From positions 94,819 to 102,058 of the forward strand of contig DEKJ01000021.1 in NCBI GenBank assembly GCA_002353825.1: 7,240 nt of DNA, given 5' to 3'. Positions 5,387 to 7,240 of the stretch are shown here, piece by piece (within the stretch, counting starts at the first letter, position 1; the number at the start of each line of letters is the position of its first letter). The position numbers and the translations under genes were made by a program. The stretch comes from Prevotella sp. UBA2725. GTDB lineage: Bacteria; Bacteroidota; Bacteroidia; Bacteroidales; Bacteroidaceae. A model generated the notes under the pieces. The model saw nothing but the letters and a program-made list of their open reading frames with translations, was not told where the DNA came from and did not search any database.

Positions 5387-7240
5387 TTAGAAGAATCCTT
5401 TGTCGTAGTCCTTGTTGTTGATCTTCTTCTCCGCGTTGTTCTGCTTACCAGAGAAGAAGTTGTAGCTCAGAGTGATGCAGAAGGTGCGCTTCTGGCTGGT
5501 GACACTGTTCCATCCATGCTTGTCAAGGACGTTGTTATCGAGGATGCTGCTGTTGTATTTTGCGGCGGCAAAGGGGAAGATGCAGAGCAGTCCGACCATG
5601 AGTTGCTTCTTCTGATAGAAGACCATGATGTTCTGCGTGTTCTCGGCCGAGTTGATGAAGCTGCCGCTGAGCATCTTGTGCGGGATGCGCTGGTAGTACT
5701 CAGCTCCCCAGCAGCCCTTACGTACGTCCACGGTCCAGGCTAGCGGGACATAGTGGTGGCGGTGGATACCGATGATGTCGCTATTCTCCTTCTGCCACCT
5801 GTAACCACTCTCTAACTGTATCGACAGCAGGTCGTTGCTGAAGGGTCGGAGGGTTAACGAACCCGTGAAGCCATAGTTGAGCAGGTAGTCGCAGTTCTCG
5901 TCCCGTCCCACGATGACGCGTTCGTTGCCCAGGGTCTGCCATTGGTAGTAGGTGCTGAAGTCGTCGTCAATCTTTCTGATATCAGCGGTCAGGTCCATGT
6001 TGAGCCAGGGCAGGTTGAGCGAGTAGGTGAGGCTGAGGTTCTTGTCGAGTGCGCTCTTCAGCCAGGGATTGCCCGAGTAGATAAGTCCGGGAATGGTCAT
6101 CGTTCTGTTGTTGCTCAGACTGGAGATGTTGGGCGTGATGGTCGACATCTTGCCAAACAGTCGCAGGGCACCGTTCTTCACGTTGTAGGTGAGCAGGGCC
6201 TCGGGCGTGAAGTAGAGCTTGTGGTAGTGGGTGTCGTCGTTGCTCGTGTTGATATAGGTGGCCCCGAGGCTCAGGCGATAGCCTATCTTGTCGATGTTGC
6301 CGTTGAGCTGTGCGTAGGCGTAGTGCTTGTCGTCGGTGGCGTGGTACTTGTATTCTTCGTAGTTGGAGAGCAGGTTGCTGATGCGGTAATCCGACTTCGC
6401 CAGCGTGGCTTTGTATCCGAGAGCGAGCTGCGTGCTGCCCCAGTCTTTGGTATAAGCAGCTTCCCCAATGAGCGAATATTTGTTGTTGTGCTGCCGCATG
6501 TCGTCGTCGAGCGTGCGCTCCGTCCCGGTGTTCTGGATGTTGTGTACATGCTGGTTGTTGTGGAAGAGGGTAGCTACGGCGTTGAGCGTGATTTCGTGGC
6601 CTCCGGGCAGTTTGCGGTCGAAGTAGAGGTCGAGAGACGGCGAGAAGCTGTTCTGCCGCTGCCGCTTGTCCTGCGTGCCATTCTGCCACAATGGATTGCC
6701 CTGGGCATTGACCGTCATGCCACTGTTCCAAAACCATGTGAAGATGGTGGGTGTGAACTTCGCCTGGAAGTTGAGGCTGTCACCGCGGGTGAAGAGGTAC
6801 TTCAGGTTGAAGTCGTGGTTGGCATAGCCGAAGTGGTAGGTGCCGCTGTAGTCATAGGTAGCCTGCTTGTCACCATCTTTGAAGGTGTAGACTTCTTGTT
6901 CGTCGCAGTCCGGTGCGTTGCGCAGCTCGAGTGAATAGTCGAACGAGAACTGATGGTGGCCATGGTTGTATTTGATGTAGGCATTGGTGTTGTTGAATCC
7001 CTCCTTTGTGCCCTGCCAGCCATCGAATCCCGCAGCGTAGCCGTTCTCGGTGGCGCGGGTGTGGATGTCGAGCACGGTGCCGGCATCGGTATAACGGGCT
7101 GGCGGCACTACATAATAATCTACATTGCGGATGTCTTTGGGTCGTAAGGCTTTCAGGTCGTTGTCGTTGGCTTCAATGCCGTTGATGAGAATCTTCAGCG
7201 ACTTACCCGAGAGCGTGGCTATTTTACCGCTGAGGAGATC
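5387..7240 (-). CDS. Outer-membrane beta-barrel protein, OMP_b-brl_3/TonB-dependent receptor-like, N-terminus beyond window
   Basis: The frame is open from the right edge to TAA at 5387, 617 residues without the start. The first 63 or so visible residues are the end of a plug-like domain (SLKILINGIEANDNDLKAL, then IRNVDYYVVPPARYTDAG), directly comparable to the plug of the receptor at 1-1892 (IKNVDVITAPGSQYDAT). The rest is alternating beta strands with aromatic girdles and acidic or Asn-rich loops, typical of a large barrel; the last strand is near TFCITLSYNFFSGK, followed by a charged 17-residue tail ending in GFF. About 150-200 N-terminal residues (signal peptide, carboxypeptidase-regulatory domain, first half of the plug) are expected outside the window. 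A GTG near 7108 lies within the plug and is not the start. A hairpin terminator follows. Substrate unknown; it is a distant paralogue of the left-hand receptor and probably belongs to a separate transcription unit. Confidence 0.92.
   Translation of the reverse strand, partial: DLLSGKIATLSGKSLKILINGIEANDNDLKALRPKDIRNVDYYVVPPARYTDAGTVLDIHTRATENGYAAGFDGWQGTKEGFNNTNAYIKYNHGHHQFSFDYSLELRNAPDCDEQEVYTFKDGDKQATYDYSGTYHFGYANHDFNLKYLFTRGDSLNFQAKFTPTIFTWFWNSGMTVNAQGNPLWQNGTQDKRQRQNSFSPSLDLYFDRKLPGGHEITLNAVATLFHNNQHVHNIQNTGTERTLDDDMRQHNNKYSLIGEAAYTKDWGSTQLALGYKATLAKSDYRISNLLSNYEEYKYHATDDKHYAYAQLNGNIDKIGYRLSLGATYINTSNDDTHYHKLYFTPEALLTYNVKNGALRLFGKMSTITPNISSLSNNRTMTIPGLIYSGNPWLKSALDKNLSLTYSLNLPWLNMDLTADIRKIDDDFSTYYQWQTLGNERVIVGRDENCDYLLNYGFTGSLTLRPFSNDLLSIQLESGYRWQKENSDIIGIHRHHYVPLAWTVDVRKGCWGAEYYQRIPHKMLSGSFINSAENTQNIMVFYQKKQLMVGLLCIFPFAAAKYNSSILDNNVLDKHGWNSVTSQKRTFCITLSYNFFSGKQNNAEKKINNKDYDKGFF

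Noticed and set aside
5135..5743. A 202-codon plus-strand open frame
   Set aside because: It crosses the membrane-protein fragment in the wrong frame, reads through the terminator hairpin and ends antisense to the receptor gene; it is not a coherent protein.
5942..6934. A 330-codon open frame on the plus strand, rich in Val, Glu and Gly
   Set aside because: It is antisense to the beta-barrel gene, has biased composition produced by the complementary codons, and no recognisable domain or ribosome-binding site.

Overview
The window looks like Bacteroidales chromosome, most likely Prevotella-like. Evidence: two outer-membrane beta-barrel receptors of the Bacteroidetes type, an ECF sigma factor with a DUF4974-type membrane partner, an AAA/DUF4143 ATPase of a family common in this phylum, and promoters fitting the Bacteroidetes pattern (TTG, about 20 bases, TAnnTTTG) rather than the E. 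coli one. The genus is an inference from style; there is no marker gene.

Layout, all intact genes on the minus strand and read right to left. (1) 7240-5387: the C-terminal two thirds of an outer-membrane beta-barrel protein, running off the right edge and followed by a strong hairpin terminator (5308-5349). (2) 5307-4482: an 826-base stretch with no intact gene, AT-richer than its flanks. It holds, on the plus strand, the first 34 codons of a second AAA ATPase cut just after its Walker A motif and joined to the tail of an unrelated membrane protein. It also holds two divergent arrays built on a 33-base period sharing the core AAAAGTGTA, one pointing into each ATPase gene, and a spacer with two small inverted repeats and an orphan reading frame. 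I see nothing recognisable in 5187-5307. (3) 4481-3177: an intact AAA ATPase with a DUF4143 domain. (4) 3114-1: a tightly coupled three-gene unit, ECF sigma factor -> small membrane protein with an STN-like domain (anti-sigma type) -> STN/carboxypeptidase-regulatory/plug/beta-barrel outer-membrane receptor, which runs off the left edge.

How they probably work together: the three-gene unit has the logic of cell-surface signalling. The outer-membrane protein senses or imports a ligand, its periplasmic STN domain contacts the inner-membrane partner, and that partner controls the sigma factor. The ATPase module with its repeat arrays sits between two related receptor loci and looks like an accessory insertion. 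It is the most unusual part of the window.
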